Source: Ruminococcus sp. (GTDB taxonomy: Bacteria > Bacillota > Clostridia > Oscillospirales > Acutalibacteraceae). From it: a stretch of DNA of 64,000 nucleotides. The stretch spans positions 97,911 to 161,910 of the forward strand of contig JALELS010000006.1 of the NCBI GenBank assembly GCA_022768065.1. Reading direction: 5' to 3'. A program made the position numbers and the translations under genes. Positions 19,317 through 27,011 of this stretch are shown one piece after another (position 1 is the stretch's first letter; each line of letters starts with the position of its first letter). Below the pieces are notes generated by a model. That model ran no database searches. It saw only the letters and a program-made list of their open reading frames with translations, and was not told the DNA's origin.

Positions 19317-19670
19317 TTACTCGCATTTTGAGATTGCCGCAGACAGCACCTGCGGAGAAACCGGTTTTTTATGAAAATAGGCGCAGCCGAGTCTGTAAGA
19401 CTGTGCACCGAATCCGTTGTCATCGGAAAACCACATTACCGGAACATTTTTACAGATATTCTTGGCAGCAATTACGCCTTCCATACCGTCGGCTCCGTCC
19501 ATCATGACGACTATACAATCCGGCGGACTTTCCTTGAGCCCGATAATAAAGCAGTCATAATCGGAATAATCGGTAATTCGGATATTGCGGTACAAGCATA
19601 TCGGCAATGTCGATATTTGCTCCGCAAGCATCTTTTTATCGGCTTTTGTCCCGTACAACACAAGTTTCAT
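19317..19670 (-). CDS. Degenerate receiver-domain protein
   Basis: This stand-alone receiver-like protein has about 117 residues. It has the phospho-acceptor region VVMMDGADGMEG, a WFSDD switch strand and the conserved KKP lysine. At the N terminus, where receivers carry the acidic metal-binding pair, it has LYGTKADKK instead. Normal phosphorylation is therefore doubtful; it may be a pseudo-receiver. There is no output domain. The ATG at 19670 has GGAG 6 bases upstream; an ATG six bases earlier touches the ribosome site. It immediately precedes the giant surface protein gene, so it probably feeds into that gene's control or is co-expressed with it. Confidence 0.7.
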   Translation of the reverse strand: MKLVLYGTKADKKMLAEQISTLPICLYRNIRITDYSDYDCFIIGLKESPPDCIVVMMDGADGMEGVIAAKNICKNVPVMWFSDDNGFGAQSYRLGCAYFHKKPVSPQVLSAAISKCE

Positions 19671-19740
19671 AAACATCTCCTCAAATATACAACTATACGA
19701 TTACATCTTAAATGAAAGCGCAACAAATGGCAATCGAATT

Positions 19741-19774
19741 GGCACAAGCGGTCAAAAAGCGGCACAAACGGTAA
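19741..19774. promoter_or_regulatory. Candidate LytTR binding site: 20-bp-period direct repeat
   Basis: Two copies, GGCACAAGCGGTCA (19741) and GGCACAAACGGTAA (19761), match at 12 of 14 positions and start exactly 20 bases apart, about two DNA turns. LytTR regulators of the AgrA type bind paired direct repeats with about this spacing. The site ends 15 bases before the -35 of the LytTR operon and lies in the region shared with the divergent receiver/giant-protein operon. Confidence 0.6.
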
Positions 19775-19789
19775 CGCGAAACATTCGTT

Positions 19790-19818
19790 TTGTCTTTTTT
19801 TAAAATATATGCTATAAT
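19790..19818 (+). promoter_or_regulatory. Promoter of the LytTR two-component operon
   Basis: TTGTCT, 17 bases, TATAAT. The -10 is consensus. It is followed by a leader of about 100 bases and GGAGG before the ATG at 19926. Confidence 0.65.
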
Positions 19819-19925
19819 CGGCTTAACTTCGCAATGTGTTATTTATGGCTCTTTAAGTACAGCGGCACATTGCATATTTATGTGAAATTTCGGTTCAGAG
19901 TTTTGAAAACGGAGGAGTTCCGATT

Positions 19926-20639
19926 ATGAAAATTGCCGTCGTTGATGATGATATACAGATGTATGAGCGTCTTAACTCTTATTTTAACGAACTGCTCGGA
20001 AAAACTTTTGAAGTTTCATATTTTCAAAGCGGTGAAGCGTTTTTATCGGCTTATGAAAAAGGAATGTTTGACTTTATAATCTTGGATATATTTATGGACG
20101 GTATTACCGGTATGGAGGTCGCCCGTGAAATTCGCAAAACGGACCGAAACATACGCATAGCGTTCAGCACAACAAGCAATGAGTTTGCAAGCGAAAGCTA
20201 TGAAGTGAACGCCTGCTACTATCTGCACAAGCCGCTTGAACGGGAAAGAGTAAAGACGATGCTTGACAGGCTCAATATTGCCGAAATAGAAGAAATGCGG
20301 ACAGCCAACCTGCCGGACGGCACAAGCATAATACTGCGCGATATTATATATGCCGATTTTTCATCGCATTGCGTGACGTTTCACTGCAAAAAAAGCGGTA
20401 ATATTACGGTTCGCACGCCGTTTTCCGAGATTGAACCGCTGCTTTGCGCTTATTCGTACTTTTTTTGCCCGTACAAGGGCATAATCGTAAACTTTTACGA
20501 AGTATCGGCACAAACCGACGATACCTTTAAGATGAGTAACGGAAGTATAATACCTATCAGCCGCCGCAAAGCGAAAGAAGTATTGGATAAATATTCTTCA
20601 TTCAGATTTGAACAGTTGCGAAAAGGAGAAAATACATAA
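19926..20639 (+). CDS. LytTR-family response regulator (AgrA-like)
   Basis: This 237-residue protein has a receiver domain (residues 1-120) with the acidic pocket VVDDDIQMY and phospho-Asp region LDIFMDGITGME, and the conserved Lys in LHKPLERE. It is followed by a LytTR DNA-binding domain (about 135-235; ILRDIIYADFSSHCVTFHC ... PISRRKAKEV). It pairs with the GHKL kinase downstream: its TAA overlaps the kinase ATG. No autoinducer peptide (AgrD) or AgrB protease is visible next to it. The neighbouring giant surface protein operon is the obvious candidate target. Confidence 0.9.
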   Translation: MKIAVVDDDIQMYERLNSYFNELLGKTFEVSYFQSGEAFLSAYEKGMFDFIILDIFMDGITGMEVAREIRKTDRNIRIAFSTTSNEFASESYEVNACYYLHKPLERERVKTMLDRLNIAEIEEMRTANLPDGTSIILRDIIYADFSSHCVTFHCKKSGNITVRTPFSEIEPLLCAYSYFFCPYKGIIVNFYEVSAQTDDTFKMSNGSIIPISRRKAKEVLDKYSSFRFEQLRKGENT

Positions 20640-21973
20640 TGCCGCCGATTTACAGAATAGCCGAAATTATAATTTATTCTCTTTTAAATTTCCTGCCGTT
20701 TTTGGCGCTCGCTCTGTATCCGTTTCGCCGCAGTTTGCGATTTTCGAAAAAAACTACGGGTCTGTTTATTTTTGTTCTGACGATTATTCAGATTCTGCTC
20801 GGCACATGGGCGGCATTTTCGTCTAAAAACAACGCCGGAACAATAAGCGCCGTCAGCACGATACTGTATGCGGCATTTTACTTCCTTACGGTAAAAAAAC
20901 ATTTCGGCAAAACTCTGTTCACGCTCCTTATGATTTCCAACATTGCAAACTTTGCGGTTATTTCGGCAAAAACGGCGGAGGGACTGCTTTTTCCGTCACT
21001 TGCGACTCAAAGCTACCGATGGTCGTTTTCTCTTATGCTGTTTATCGCGGAGGCGATACTTGCAATTCCACTGTTCCTATATATGAAAAAGGTGTATACC
21101 CCTGCGGTAGAAAAAGAGCCGTCCGGATTTGAATGGCGGTATTTATGGCTTATACCCGCAACATTTTATGTTATGTGGTACTATTCATTTTACGGTAACA
21201 CACGGCAAACAAGCCTTGAAATCGCACTAAATCCGAAAAACACCGTATACTTGTTTACGGTAAACGTCGGTGCAATTTTGATTTACTATGTTGTAACGCG
21301 CCTTATTTTGGAGCAAAACAAAACGCTTGAGCTGACGGAACGCAATCACAGGCTTACCATGCAGGCATTACAATATGAAAATCTTCAGGGCAAAATAACC
21401 GAGGCACGCCGCGCAAAACACGACGTCCGACATCATATCGCGCTTATGCAAAAATATTTGAACGACAAGGATTACGATTCGCTGAAAAAGTATCTTGACG
21501 GATACGGTATGAGTTTACCCGACGATTCGATTTTGCGTTTTTGCGAAAACACGGCGGCAAATGCGGTTTTGCTCTATTTTGCACAGCAGGCAAAGGACAA
21601 CAAAATCGACTATATCGTAAAAACCGATATTCCCGAAAACATTGACATTCCCGAAACGGATATTTCGGTAATGCTCGGCAACCTGATTAAAAATGCCGTT
21701 GAAGCGTGCAAAAAAGAAAAATCCGACGATAAAAAGGTTGTCATACGTGCAAACGCCGACGGCGGCTCGCTCTGCATTACCGTGGACAACACTTATACGG
21801 GCACACCGAAGTTTACAAACGACGGCAATCTTGTCTCAACAAAACACGCAGGTCTCGGACTCGGAACAAGCTCCGTAAAAAGCATAGCGGCGCGGCACTC
21901 CGGACTTTGCCGTTTTGAAGTCAAGGACGGAATGTTTTACGCCTCGGTTTTGTGCCAAATGAACAGTCGATAA
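20639..21973 (+). CDS. GHKL sensor histidine kinase (AgrC/ComD-like)
   Basis: This 444-residue kinase has an N-terminal half with about six or seven hydrophobic segments (residues 5-215), a coiled-coil linker and a GHKL catalytic half. The phospho-acceptor His sits in AKHDVRHHIALM (near residue 265). The N box is LIKNAVEACKKE and the G box GLGLGTSSVKSIA. Kinases of this type sense peptides or membrane signals and phosphorylate LytTR regulators. Start and partner stop overlap (TAATG), so the pair is translationally coupled. Confidence 0.9.
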   Translation: MPPIYRIAEIIIYSLLNFLPFLALALYPFRRSLRFSKKTTGLFIFVLTIIQILLGTWAAFSSKNNAGTISAVSTILYAAFYFLTVKKHFGKTLFTLLMISNIANFAVISAKTAEGLLFPSLATQSYRWSFSLMLFIAEAILAIPLFLYMKKVYTPAVEKEPSGFEWRYLWLIPATFYVMWYYSFYGNTRQTSLEIALNPKNTVYLFTVNVGAILIYYVVTRLILEQNKTLELTERNHRLTMQALQYENLQGKITEARRAKHDVRHHIALMQKYLNDKDYDSLKKYLDGYGMSLPDDSILRFCENTAANAVLLYFAQQAKDNKIDYIVKTDIPENIDIPETDISVMLGNLIKNAVEACKKEKSDDKKVVIRANADGGSLCITVDNTYTGTPKFTNDGNLVSTKHAGLGLGTSSVKSIAARHSGLCRFEVKDGMFYASVLCQMNSR

Positions 21974-22106
21974 AGGCTGTGAAAAGGCGTGGCGCATATT
22001 TTCACTCACAATTCGTAATCGGTATTGAAATTCGGAATAATTTGTTATAAAATACAGGTAAAGCGAAAAAGGATGAAATTACGCCTTTCTTTTTACAAAA
22101 TTTTAT

Positions 22107-22129
22107 AGCTGCCGAAACGGCAGCTTTTA
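22107..22129 (+). terminator. Terminator between kinase gene and the next operon
   Basis: A perfect 8-bp stem AGCTGCCG / CGGCAGCT with a 3-base loop followed by TTTT. It lies about 135 bases after the kinase stop and 115 bases before the next start, so it separates two transcription units. An attenuator role is possible but unsupported. Confidence 0.7.
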
Positions 22130-22137
22130 AAATACGC

Positions 22138-22165
22138 TTTAGTTAGCGGTTGCTAACCTTATAGT
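22138..22165 (+). promoter_or_regulatory. Promoter with embedded palindrome, TetR-type operator candidate
   Basis: The perfect inverted repeat GTTAGC-GGTT-GCTAAC (22142-22157) lies between a weak -35 (TTTAGT at 22138) and a -10-like TATAGT (22160-22165), spacing 16. An operator inside the core promoter is the classical position for TetR repressors. No TetR gene is in the window, so the regulator would be elsewhere. Confidence 0.45.
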
Positions 22166-22243
22166 GAGGCAGCGTACACCCCCTTTTGGAGCAAGCATAA
22201 GTAACAAGGGCAAATTACCGACACTTTACACGGAGGAATCATT

Positions 22244-22945
22244 ATGAAAGACAACGAACTGCAATTTGACCGTAAATGCCATGTTTTATACTCGAAATCC
22301 TGCAAAAAGGAAATTCAAAAAAAGATTGCGCTCCACTTTCCGCCCGACAAGCGCGAGGAAGTATGGGAGTCGGTACAAAAGCAATACGCGGACTTTCTGT
22401 CGGATTGGCGCACGGATTTAGGCGGCAAAAAGAACTTTCATAACGGCAAAGGCGGTAACTACGACTGTATAGCCCTGATGGCATACTATACGGTCTGCAA
22501 ATCCGTCACAAGTCTTGCCGAAATCGAAGAGATGGAGGGTAATTTATTTCTCGGAGCATTCCGCAAGATGAAATTCGCAGACTGCAACAAGCCCTTTTTC
22601 AAAAAACTTATGTATATGTCATTTCAAAACGCCAAAAGGCAATGTGACAAGTGGGGCGATTTTAAGATGAATGTAGCCCCGTTTGACAAAAACAAGCCCA
22701 TATACTATGAATTTACCGCCTGCCCCACCGCGGAGTTTGCAAAAAAGCACAATCTCACGGAGGTTATGCCGGCACTATGTAATCCCGATTTTGAAGCAAT
22801 GGAATGTATCCACGCAAGGCTTGTGAGAAAAACCACTTGTGCAAACGGCGATAAATGCGATTACACCATTGTAGGCGACCGCGACGAATATCTTAAAGAA
22901 CATCCGGAATACCGCGATGAGCAAGGCTATCGCAGGAACCGTTAG
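22244..22945 (+). CDS. ATC-hydrolase-like protein 1
   Basis: This 233-residue cytoplasmic protein resembles the L-2-amino-thiazoline-4-carboxylate hydrolase family. The C-terminal signature is present: TACPTAEFAKKHNL, EVMPALCNPDF, and LVRKTTCANGDKCDY, with the conserved Cys and Asp residues. The named reaction opens a thiazoline ring on the way to cysteine, but most clostridial members are uncharacterised. It is the first gene of a four-gene plus-strand operon; the ATG has GGAGG 8 bases upstream. A second paralogue closes the operon. Confidence 0.72.
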   Translation: MKDNELQFDRKCHVLYSKSCKKEIQKKIALHFPPDKREEVWESVQKQYADFLSDWRTDLGGKKNFHNGKGGNYDCIALMAYYTVCKSVTSLAEIEEMEGNLFLGAFRKMKFADCNKPFFKKLMYMSFQNAKRQCDKWGDFKMNVAPFDKNKPIYYEFTACPTAEFAKKHNLTEVMPALCNPDFEAMECIHARLVRKTTCANGDKCDYTIVGDRDEYLKEHPEYRDEQGYRRNR

Positions 22946-22955
22946 GAGGTAAAAT

Positions 22956-24560
22956 ATGCTGTTTGAAACATACGGAAGCAAGCTCTCTCCGGCAATACTG
23001 TTTTTTCACGCCATGGGTGTGACGGGAAAAAGCAGCGAGAAAGTCGCCGAATATTTAAAGGACAAATATTATTGCATTTTGCCTACCTCAACCGTTTACT
23101 GCGTCGGTCAGAAATATATTGATAAGCAAGATGAGATAAGGCAAATAGAGGCATTTTTCCGCGAACAAAACATAAAAGAGCTTGCATTGGTTGTAGCTTC
23201 TTCCATAGGTGCGGACCTTGCCCTGACGTTTGTTGCACAGACCGAAATACCCATCGGGCACATATTTTTTGACGGAGGTCAGTTTGCTCAAATCGGAAAA
23301 GGCATGCGCCGCATTATGACGCCGTTTTTGTATTTTGCCATAAAAAGCCTGTATTGGACCAAGGGAAAAACGCTGAGAAATATTCTGTGGTGCGACGACG
23401 ATGACATTAAACCGTATTTCATCTCTGCCGGAAAGGCGCTTCGCTACGGCAATCTGCGTCGTCAGATGAGCGACAGTCTCGAAAACAAGCCTTTCCCCAA
23501 ATTGCCCAAAGAGCTTTTAAAAAATACCTATTTTGAATTCGGAAGCGCAGAGGAACATTTTAAATACAGGGACGCGGTGATGAAAGCTTATCCCGACGGC
23601 AACTTCCCGGTATTTGAGGGATTTAATCATATGCAGTATCAGCTGCGCGATCCGAAAGGATTTTCAGAAATGCTTATGTCGGTTACAGAAAAAAACACTT
23701 TGCCGAAACAGCCGCAGGCAAAACATCACATTGAAAAAAATACCGTTCGGGAAACATTGATTATTCCGCTGTATGCGAGAAAAAAGTGCTCAGAGCTGTA
23801 CCCCGCCGTTTATCGCGACGAAGCGGCGATAAGACTTACAGACGAGGTTGATTACAATTTTTCGGTTCTTGAGAAAAAGTCGAAAAGTTTGATGCAGCGT
23901 TTTGGTTTTCTTGAGGTTGCAATGCGGCAAAATGACCTCGCCTTTGAGGTTAAAGACTATTTGAAAACACACCCCAATGCGGCAGTTGTAAATCTCGGCT
24001 GCGGACTTGACAATATCGGACAAAGCTGTGATAACGGAAACTGCAAAATCTATAATCTTGATTTTCTCGAAGTAATCGCCGTGAGAAATGAGCTGCTCCC
24101 CGCAGGAGAGCGTGAAAAAAACATTTCATGCGACTTAAACAACACGGAATGGTTTAAAGAAATAGACTCTTCGGGCGGTGTTGTATTTATTGCTGCCGGC
24201 GTATTTTACTACTTTCTGCAAGAGCAGGTAAAAGAGCTTGTCACGGCTATGGCAAAGGCGTTTCCGAACGGCAGACTTGTGTTTGACGCAGCAAACAAAA
24301 AAGCGGTAAAGCTTATGCTGAAAACATGGATTAAAGACGCACAAATCAAAGATGTTGGCGCATATTTTGCCGTGACGGACGCTAAAAGCGAGCTTTCCGC
24401 ATGGGACAGCCGGCTTAAAATTTCGAGCCGCGGCTATATGCTCGGTTACAACGATTTAAAAGACCCTTCGGTCAACGGATTTTTCCGTTTTCTGTCAAAG
24501 GTCAGCGACAATATGATGAAAATGCAAATAGTTAAAATCGAATTCGGAGGCAAACAATGA
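22956..24560 (+). CDS. Alpha/beta-hydrolase fused to a SAM-dependent O-methyltransferase
   Basis: This is a 534-residue two-domain protein. The N-terminal half (about 1-235) is an alpha/beta-hydrolase: nucleophile elbow VASSIGADLAL, and FEGFNHMQYQL supplying the likely catalytic His. The C-terminal half (about 265-530) is a class I methyltransferase of the leucine-carboxyl/TcmP O-methyltransferase type, with SAM motif NLGCGLDNIGQ and acidic end of strand 2 (YNLDFLEV). Such domains are usually separate genes; their fusion suggests two consecutive steps on one small molecule or ester. AGGAGGT precedes the ATG. The stop overlaps the next ATG by 4 bases. Confidence 0.75.
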   Translation: MLFETYGSKLSPAILFFHAMGVTGKSSEKVAEYLKDKYYCILPTSTVYCVGQKYIDKQDEIRQIEAFFREQNIKELALVVASSIGADLALTFVAQTEIPIGHIFFDGGQFAQIGKGMRRIMTPFLYFAIKSLYWTKGKTLRNILWCDDDDIKPYFISAGKALRYGNLRRQMSDSLENKPFPKLPKELLKNTYFEFGSAEEHFKYRDAVMKAYPDGNFPVFEGFNHMQYQLRDPKGFSEMLMSVTEKNTLPKQPQAKHHIEKNTVRETLIIPLYARKKCSELYPAVYRDEAAIRLTDEVDYNFSVLEKKSKSLMQRFGFLEVAMRQNDLAFEVKDYLKTHPNAAVVNLGCGLDNIGQSCDNGNCKIYNLDFLEVIAVRNELLPAGEREKNISCDLNNTEWFKEIDSSGGVVFIAAGVFYYFLQEQVKELVTAMAKAFPNGRLVFDAANKKAVKLMLKTWIKDAQIKDVGAYFAVTDAKSELSAWDSRLKISSRGYMLGYNDLKDPSVNGFFRFLSKVSDNMMKMQIVKIEFGGKQ

Positions 24561-25488
24561 AAAGTATTCATTTTGACATTGAAACAGACGGATTTTACGG
24601 TGCTTATTGGGAGTGCAAAAGCGGTTCCGACAGCGCAATGATTACCATGCTCGGCGACGACTCCGAAGATTATATGGCGCGTTCGGCGGTTAAGTGGCTT
24701 TTAAAGCTCGGAATCAACGTAATGACCATGTCACCCGAAAAAAAGACTACGGACACCATAATTATCCTTTGGAGCGGATTGAAACGGCAATTGCGTGGCT
24801 GAAAGCACACGGAAACCGAAAGGTCGGCATTGCCGGAGCCTCAACTACCGGCACGCTCGCTCTGACAGCCGCATCGATCTTCCCGGGGCTTACCCTTACC
24901 ATAGCCATGACGCCGAGCGATTTTGTATGGCAGGGCTTTATGCAGGGTAAAAAGGACGGCTGCAAGGAATGGCCCGTAAAAGGAGAATCGCTTTTTTCTT
25001 ATCACGGCAAACCCCTTGCATATATGCCTTTTTGCTATCAACACCCTCAGTATTGGCAGGTAGTAGCCGAAGAGACCAAGCGAACCGGCAGTATGATTGC
25101 CTCTCGCAAGCTGTTTGACGATTCCGAGGCGGCTCATCCGATAACGGAAGATGAATTTATAAAAGTGGAAAACATCCGCGGAAAGCTGCTTATGATAGGT
25201 GCCGAGGACGATGTATTGTGGAATACCGCAAAGTATATCCGCCGCATGGAAAAACGGCTTAACGAAAAGCCGCACGAGTGTGAATTTGAAGCAAAAGTTT
25301 ACGCGCACGGCACACACTTTGTTTTCCCCGAGGGAATGATTAAAACCATGCTGCCAATAGGCTCCGACTTATTTGTAAAGCTCGCCTTTCCCAATTCAAA
25401 ACCGTATTCCGCAGAATGTAAAGAAACACGCATTGACATTGACCGTCGTATGACAAAAGCCATTACGGATTGGAGAAATTCACGATGA
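24557..25488 (+). CDS. BAAT/acyl-CoA-thioesterase-type alpha/beta hydrolase, frameshifted
   Basis: Two overlapping frames (24557-24802 and 24694-25488) together encode one protein of about 310 residues. The first frame carries the N-terminal strand region to MSPEKK; the second, entered one base back, continues DYGHHNYPLERIETAIAWLK. It then shows the nucleophile elbow GIAGASTTGTLAL and the His loop AHGTHFVFPEG, typical of the BAAT C-terminal domain. The crossing point is a run of seven A at 24739-24745, in frame GAA AAA AAG. This is a one-base deletion, polymerase slippage, or a programmed -1 shift at the heptamer A AAA AAG. Substrate unknown. Confidence 0.7.
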
Positions 25489-26120
25489 AGTATGCCGGAA
25501 TGCCCATGGGAATGTGGGTTCTGTTTAAAAAATCATTTCAAAACCAACTGTCCGCAGTATTCGGATATGATGACGACACGGCAAGCGATATAACAAAAAG
25601 AGCAAAGCCGGAGTATAAAAAAATAATTGCGGATTTGCCCGAATTTGAAAAAGCCGACCAATTTAAAATGAACATAGTAAACTTTGCGATGTTATGTGCG
25701 TTTATTCTGTCTATGCCGCAGCGCCCCGACACAGAGAGATTAACCGATTACTACGCAAAATCAATGATGACAAAACCTATGAAGTGGTTTTGCCGTATGA
25801 GCGGTAAAAATAAATTCACCGAAAAAGATATTGAAAAAATGAAAGCGACGGCAAAGCTGAAAGCCGCCGACCGAAATCCTTACTCGTGGAATATGGATTA
25901 TTACGCATATCCGGACGGCAGTGGGTACGAGGCGCGTTTTACAAAATGCGGTATCTGCACATTGATGAAAAAACTCGGACTGTATGAACTGACCCCGGCA
26001 ATGTGCCGTCTTGATTACACCATGAGCGATGCCGGTGGGGCTGCCGATTTTGTAAGAGAATACACGCTGGCGTCCGGCGGCCAGTACTGCGACTGCGGAT
26101 ATAAAAAGAAAATTCTGTAA
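25485..26120 (+). CDS. ATC-hydrolase-like protein 2
   Basis: This 211-residue protein belongs to the same family as the first gene of the operon, with the block YEARFTKCGICTLMKKLGL, ELTPAMCRLDYTM and FVREYTLASGGQYCDCGY. The ATG at 25485 overlaps the upstream TGA (ATGA) and has GGAG about 10 bases upstream; a TTG at 25470 is less likely. The overall identity to paralogue 1 looks low outside the Cys motifs, so the two may act on different substrates or form a heteromer. A strong terminator follows. Confidence 0.72.
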   Translation: MKYAGMPMGMWVLFKKSFQNQLSAVFGYDDDTASDITKRAKPEYKKIIADLPEFEKADQFKMNIVNFAMLCAFILSMPQRPDTERLTDYYAKSMMTKPMKWFCRMSGKNKFTEKDIEKMKATAKLKAADRNPYSWNMDYYAYPDGSGYEARFTKCGICTLMKKLGLYELTPAMCRLDYTMSDAGGAADFVREYTLASGGQYCDCGYKKKIL

Positions 26121-26130
26121 ACGGATAAAA

Positions 26131-26162
26131 AGAAACATCCTGCCTACTGGCAGGATGTTTCT
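26131..26162 (+). terminator. Terminator of the ATC-hydrolase operon
   Basis: A perfect 14-bp stem AGAAACATCCTGCC / GGCAGGATGTTTCT with a 4-base loop, 10 bases after the stop codon. Confidence 0.8.
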
Positions 26163-26228
26163 CTATGCAAATACAGTTAAAGCCAATAATGTAAAACAAA
26201 ATCGGCAAAACATTAAGGAGAATTTCAT

Positions 26229-26263
26229 AAAAAAGAGCCTTGCGAAACGCAAAGCTCTTTTTT
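26229..26263 (+). terminator. Second terminator-like hairpin
   Basis: AAAAAAGAGC pairs with GCTCTTTTTT, and the loop carries a further TGCG/CGCA stem. The T-run makes it terminator-like, but no gene ends directly before it, so it may belong to the remnant element that follows. Confidence 0.55.
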
Positions 26264-26264
26264 G

Positions 26265-26342
26265 GTGCGGATGTTCATAAGGGATTTGGTAAAATACAGT
26301 TTTACCGATAGTCGAACATCATATTCAAATAATAATCCGCAC
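26265..26342. repeat. 78-bp nested palindrome
   Basis: Three nested inverted repeats share one axis: outer GTGCGGAT / ATCCGCAC (26265-26272, 26335-26342), middle ATGTTC / GAACAT (26271-26276, 26314-26319) and apical GGTAAAA / TTTTACC (26288-26294, 26300-26306). The right arm is interrupted by about 15 bases. It could be a small structured RNA, a MITE-like element or an element end. It sits in a 434-base stretch (26121-26555) with no full gene. Confidence 0.5.
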
Positions 26343-26402
26343 ATTCGTCTTTTTATTTTGTATTAGGTATAATAAAATTGTCAAATACAAGGAGGCTTTA
26401 AT

Positions 26403-26483
26403 ATGAAAACAATTTTTGAAAATAACGGCGGTAGTTACACACAACAAGGTGATTGTCGCTTGCCGAACAACAAAAATTGTTAA
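26403..26483 (+). pseudogene. TnpV-like N-terminal remnant
   Basis: A 26-codon frame with an ideal AGGAGG ribosome site and a TATAAT box 30 bases upstream. The peptide starts MKTIFENNGGSYTQQGD, which resembles the first 20 or so residues of transposon protein TnpV, then stops early. The adjacent palindrome fits an eroded mobile element. The identification rests on a short stretch recalled from memory. Confidence 0.45.
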
Positions 26484-26505
26484 CGAATAAATGATTTATA
26501 ATCGA

Positions 26506-26550
26506 GAAAAAAGGCACAACTTACGGAGAAAAATTCCGTAGGCTGTGCCA
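26506..26550 (-). terminator. Terminator after NUDIX gene
   Basis: GGCACA.CTTACGGA pairs with TTCCGTAGG.TGTGCC around a short A-rich loop. On the minus strand it is followed by six T, directly after the NUDIX stop. Confidence 0.75.
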
Positions 26551-26555
26551 TAATC

Positions 26556-27011
26556 TTATTTAAGTATATCAATCCATTTATTGTCGCCTTTCAACTGTAT
26601 GTATTCTTGAATATTATCATTGCAAAACACATCAATCATTTTATCAAAACTTACGGCGAGATTCATAGTTTTTAATGTTTCGAGTTTTGTCCAAAACACC
26701 TTTCCTTCGTCAGATGATTTTAAGGTTCCGGAATATTCATTGGTTTTAAAAAGTAAAACCACATATCGTTTGTTGCTTTTTACTTCCCACCATTTAATTC
26801 CGCATAATTTAGGATTTTTAATGATAAGACCCGTTTCTTCTTTAACTTCTCTTACGACAGAATCAACAAAAGATTCTTGTTTTTCAATATGACCACCGGG
26901 AAAAGTAATTCCGCCCCAAGATTTGTTGATTTTATCTTGAACCACAACATTGCCGTTGTTGTCATAAATCATACACATATTTGTCAATTCGATTTTTTCG
27001 TATTTGCTCAT
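26556..27011 (-). CDS. NUDIX hydrolase
   Basis: This 151-residue protein has a complete Nudix box, starting GGHIEKQESF and ending REVKEETGL (about residues 37-60), which binds divalent metal. It hydrolyses a nucleoside diphosphate linked to another moiety. The MutT-like size and the lack of extra domains suggest a housecleaning or nucleotide-pool role; the substrate cannot be read from sequence. It lies alone between the remnant element and the tRNA. Confidence 0.85.
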   Translation of the reverse strand: MSKYEKIELTNMCMIYDNNGNVVVQDKINKSWGGITFPGGHIEKQESFVDSVVREVKEETGLIIKNPKLCGIKWWEVKSNKRYVVLLFKTNEYSGTLKSSDEGKVFWTKLETLKTMNLAVSFDKMIDVFCNDNIQEYIQLKGDNKWIDILK

